This document shows positions 13,291 through 14,704 of a DNA stretch of 14,704 bases, one piece after another. Made by a program: the position numbers and the translations under genes. Below the pieces are notes generated by a model. It saw nothing but the letters and a program-made list of their open reading frames with translations. It did no database searches and was not told the DNA's origin. Within the stretch, counting starts at the first letter, position 1, and each line of letters opens with the position of its first letter. The DNA is from Methanoculleus sp. (GTDB taxonomy: Archaea > Halobacteriota > Methanomicrobia > Methanomicrobiales > Methanoculleaceae). The stretch covers positions 1 to 14,704 of the forward strand of contig JAQVVW010000005.1 in the NCBI GenBank assembly GCA_028698765.1, given 5' to 3'.

Positions 13291-13509
13291 GCGAGCCGCC
13301 TCCCCCTATTGGCGATATCCGATGGAAATCCGTGTACGTAATGTGAGCAGGCGCGACTGTCTGCAGGACCGGAGCGTGAGAGCATTATGGGTGTGAACTG
13401 TTAGCCTCTGCTCATCTGCCATGCATGCCGCTGAAAAGGCGTCTTTCCCCCCGTACTCGCTCTCTGTAACCGCAAAGTATCGTGGGAGATACACTGGGAT
13501 GCGAACCCC
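13291..13509 (+). other. Non-coding stretch after the hairpin region
   Basis: About 220 bases downstream of the UPF0173 stop. A 62-residue minus-strand frame (13306-13494) exists but has no recognisable domain or promoter. I see nothing else beyond pyrimidine-rich runs. The stretch 12690-12911 before the hairpin array is likewise without a supportable gene. Confidence 0.4.
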
Positions 13510-14184
13510 TCATTCCCCGCCCCCCTCCGGGCCGACCTCGATGCTCTCTCCCGGCGAGAGCAGCGCGACCCGGATCGACGTCGTTCGCTCGATCGTCCGC
13601 TTGAACTCCTCCAGGTTCTGCTGGATGGTGGGGAAGGTGTCGTAATGCATCGGGATCACGAGCGGTGCGCCGATATACCGTGCCGCGATCATCGCCTCCT
13701 GCGGCCCCATCGTGTAGCACCCGCCTACGGGGAGGAGCGCCACATCCGGCCGGTAGAGGTCGCGGATGAGCTGCATATCGGAGAAGAGCGCCGTGTCGCC
13801 GGCGTGGTAGACGCTGACGCCGTCCATCGTGATGACGAATCCGGCGGCCACACCGCCGTAGAACCCCGCTCCTTCATCTTCGAGCCACGATGAGTGGAGC
13901 GCGGGCGTCATCGTGAACCGGACACCGTCGACGGTGATGGTGCCGCCGAGGTTCATCGCTTCGGCGGGGACGCCCTTTGCCTTCAGGTACTTCGCCACCT
14001 CGGTGATGGCGACCGTCTTCTTCGAGAGTTCTACGGTGATACCCAGGTGGTCGGCGTGAGCGTGCGTCACGGCAACGATATCGGGCTCCGCGGCGAGAGA
14101 TCCCTCCGGAATGAAGGGATCGACGAGGACCGTCCGCGATCCTGCAAGAGAGAAACACGCGTGGCCAAGCCAGGTCAACCTCAT
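13510..14184 (-). CDS. UPF0173 metal-dependent hydrolase (metallo-beta-lactamase fold)
   Basis: A 224-residue protein, the normal length for UPF0173. It opens MRLTWLGHACFSLAGSRTVLVDPF, has the metal motif THAHADH (HxHxDH) near residue 41, ALHSSW, VYHAGDTALFSDM, LLPVGGCYTMGP and IPMHYDTFP, all family landmarks, and ends with SPGESIEVG. It is a cytoplasmic hydrolase of unknown substrate; the YtkL/UlaG-like branch of the fold acts on lactone or phosphoester substrates. A longer in-frame start at 14283 exists but would overlap the next gene and add unconserved sequence. ATG 14184 is preferred because the TATA box at 14207-14214 predicts a start at 14184-14185. Confidence 0.92.
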   Translation of the reverse strand: MRLTWLGHACFSLAGSRTVLVDPFIPEGSLAAEPDIVAVTHAHADHLGITVELSKKTVAITEVAKYLKAKGVPAEAMNLGGTITVDGVRFTMTPALHSSWLEDEGAGFYGGVAAGFVITMDGVSVYHAGDTALFSDMQLIRDLYRPDVALLPVGGCYTMGPQEAMIAARYIGAPLVIPMHYDTFPTIQQNLEEFKRTIERTTSIRVALLSPGESIEVGPEGGGE

Positions 14185-14206
14185 GGAGAAGAGATCGGCC
14201 CGGATG

Positions 14207-14214
14207 TTAAAAAA
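14207..14214 (-). promoter_or_regulatory. TATA box of the UPF0173 gene
   Basis: TTTTTTAA on the minus strand is centred about 26 nt before ATG 14184, giving a leaderless transcript. It lies in the 61-nt gap after the CMI4-like gene, and the T-run may also terminate that gene's message. Confidence 0.5.
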
Positions 14215-14245
14215 TGTTGAGTGGGGTATGAGGATGGGCCGGGGC

Positions 14246-14704
14246 TCAGAACTCCCCCATGTCGATCGCTTCGGTGATGTCAATCGCTTCGCTAAGGCCG
14301 TCGTTCACAACACCGCGCGTCATCATCTCGGAGAGATCGCGGTCTTCCATGACGTCCCTGATCCGTTCCAGGAACGGATCGAGCGTGGTGTCTCTCTGCT
14401 GCTCGATCACATGGCGGTACTCACGGAGCGTCGAGGGGCTTACATCAAGTTCCTCGCTGATCTCCTTCATCGTCTTGCCCGAGTCAAGAAGTTCCGTCAT
14501 CGCCGCCTGGTCGAACGGCATCTTGAAATCGAGCTCCCGGAAGAGTTTGAGCCGGACGCGGGCGCGTGCCACGGTCTTGCTCAGTTTCTCATCGCCGAGC
14601 GCCCTCGCGATCTCGGTGTCGTTCTTACCGTCGTAATACGCGACCACGAGTTTCGCGAGCTGCCGCGGGGCGAGTTTGGTTTTGAAATACCCCCGATCGA
14701 GGAT
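14246..14704 (-). CDS. CMI4-like HTH protein (start beyond window edge)
   Basis: The minus frame is open from the window end to the stop at 14246 (152 residues seen); an internal GTG at 14647 is not the likely start because conserved sequence continues upstream (ILDRGYFKTKLAPRQLAKLV). Two HTH-like segments are visible: YYDGKNDTEIARALG...VARARVRLKLF, and MTELLDSGKTMKEISEELDVSPSTLREYRHVIE. The acidic tail reads DLSEMMTRGVVNDGLSEAIDITE. The order and tail resemble the haloarchaeal 'conditioned medium-induced protein 4' family, from memory of the family rather than a search. Likely a transcription regulator. No transmembrane segment. Confidence 0.72.
   Translation of the reverse strand: MLDRGYFKTKLAPRQLAKLVVAYYDGKNDTEIARALGDEKLSKTVARARVRLKLFRELDFKMPFDQAAMTELLDSGKTMKEISEELDVSPSTLREYRHVIEQQRDTTLDPFLERIRDVMEDRDLSEMMTRGVVNDGLSEAIDITEAIDMGEF

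Noticed and set aside
13306..13494. Minus-strand frame of 62 codons after the UPF0173 gene
   Set aside because: No domain, no ribosome-binding site and no promoter; composition is not persuasive.

Overview
The window reads as chromosomal DNA of a GC-rich methanogenic euryarchaeon, most likely Methanomicrobiales and close to Methanoculleus. This is an inference from gene content and style, not from a database match. The signs are an AbrB-PhoU regulator, a Clp1-type RNA kinase, a haloarchaeal CMI4-like HTH protein, archaeal TATA boxes about 26 nt from the predicted transcript start, short T-tract terminators, and a mixture of leaderless and Shine-Dalgarno genes. No insertion sequence, prophage, rRNA or convincing tRNA is visible.

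Layout. 1-841 (-): start of a glutamine-type NAD+ synthetase, cut by the window edge, whose amidase domain has Gly where the catalytic Cys should be. 1144-3731 (+): a tight two-gene operon, a membrane PAS sensor with a histidine-kinase core lacking its phosphoacceptor His, followed by a USP-USP-GNAT fusion. 3761-3931 (-): a small acidic protein. 4178-4675 (+): an MJ0936/YfcE-type phosphodiesterase. 4706-6103 (-): an exported protein with an acidic linker. 6136-6668: non-coding, with one CRISPR-repeat-like unit and a small hairpin. 6712-7188 (+): an FMN-binding split-barrel protein. 7325-7846 (-): a thioredoxin-fold protein without CxxC. 7974-8849 (+): a Clp1-like polynucleotide kinase. 8856-10106 (-): an ArsB/NhaD/SLC13-type permease. 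10191-11198 (-): an AbrB-PhoU regulator. 11645-12607 (-): a two-domain rhodanese with a perfect hairpin in its leader. 12690-13509: non-coding, with an array of triplet-loop/UNCG-type hairpins. 13510-14184 (-): a UPF0173 metallo-hydrolase. 14246-14704 (-): a CMI4-like HTH protein, cut by the edge.

How the parts may work together. Most genes look like single-gene housekeeping units. The exception is 1144-3731, where the sensor stop codon lies inside the ribosome-binding site of the USP-USP-GNAT gene. With no response regulator beside it and a degenerate kinase core, this pair suggests a non-phosphorelay stress module whose output could be protein acetylation. PhoU and the permease are adjacent on one strand and may form an anion-uptake control unit, although a T-tract lies between them.

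Most worth following up: the degenerate sensor plus USP-USP-GNAT operon, the NAD+ synthetase with the missing amidase Cys, the hairpin array at 12912-13290, and the solitary CRISPR-like repeat at 6398-6426.
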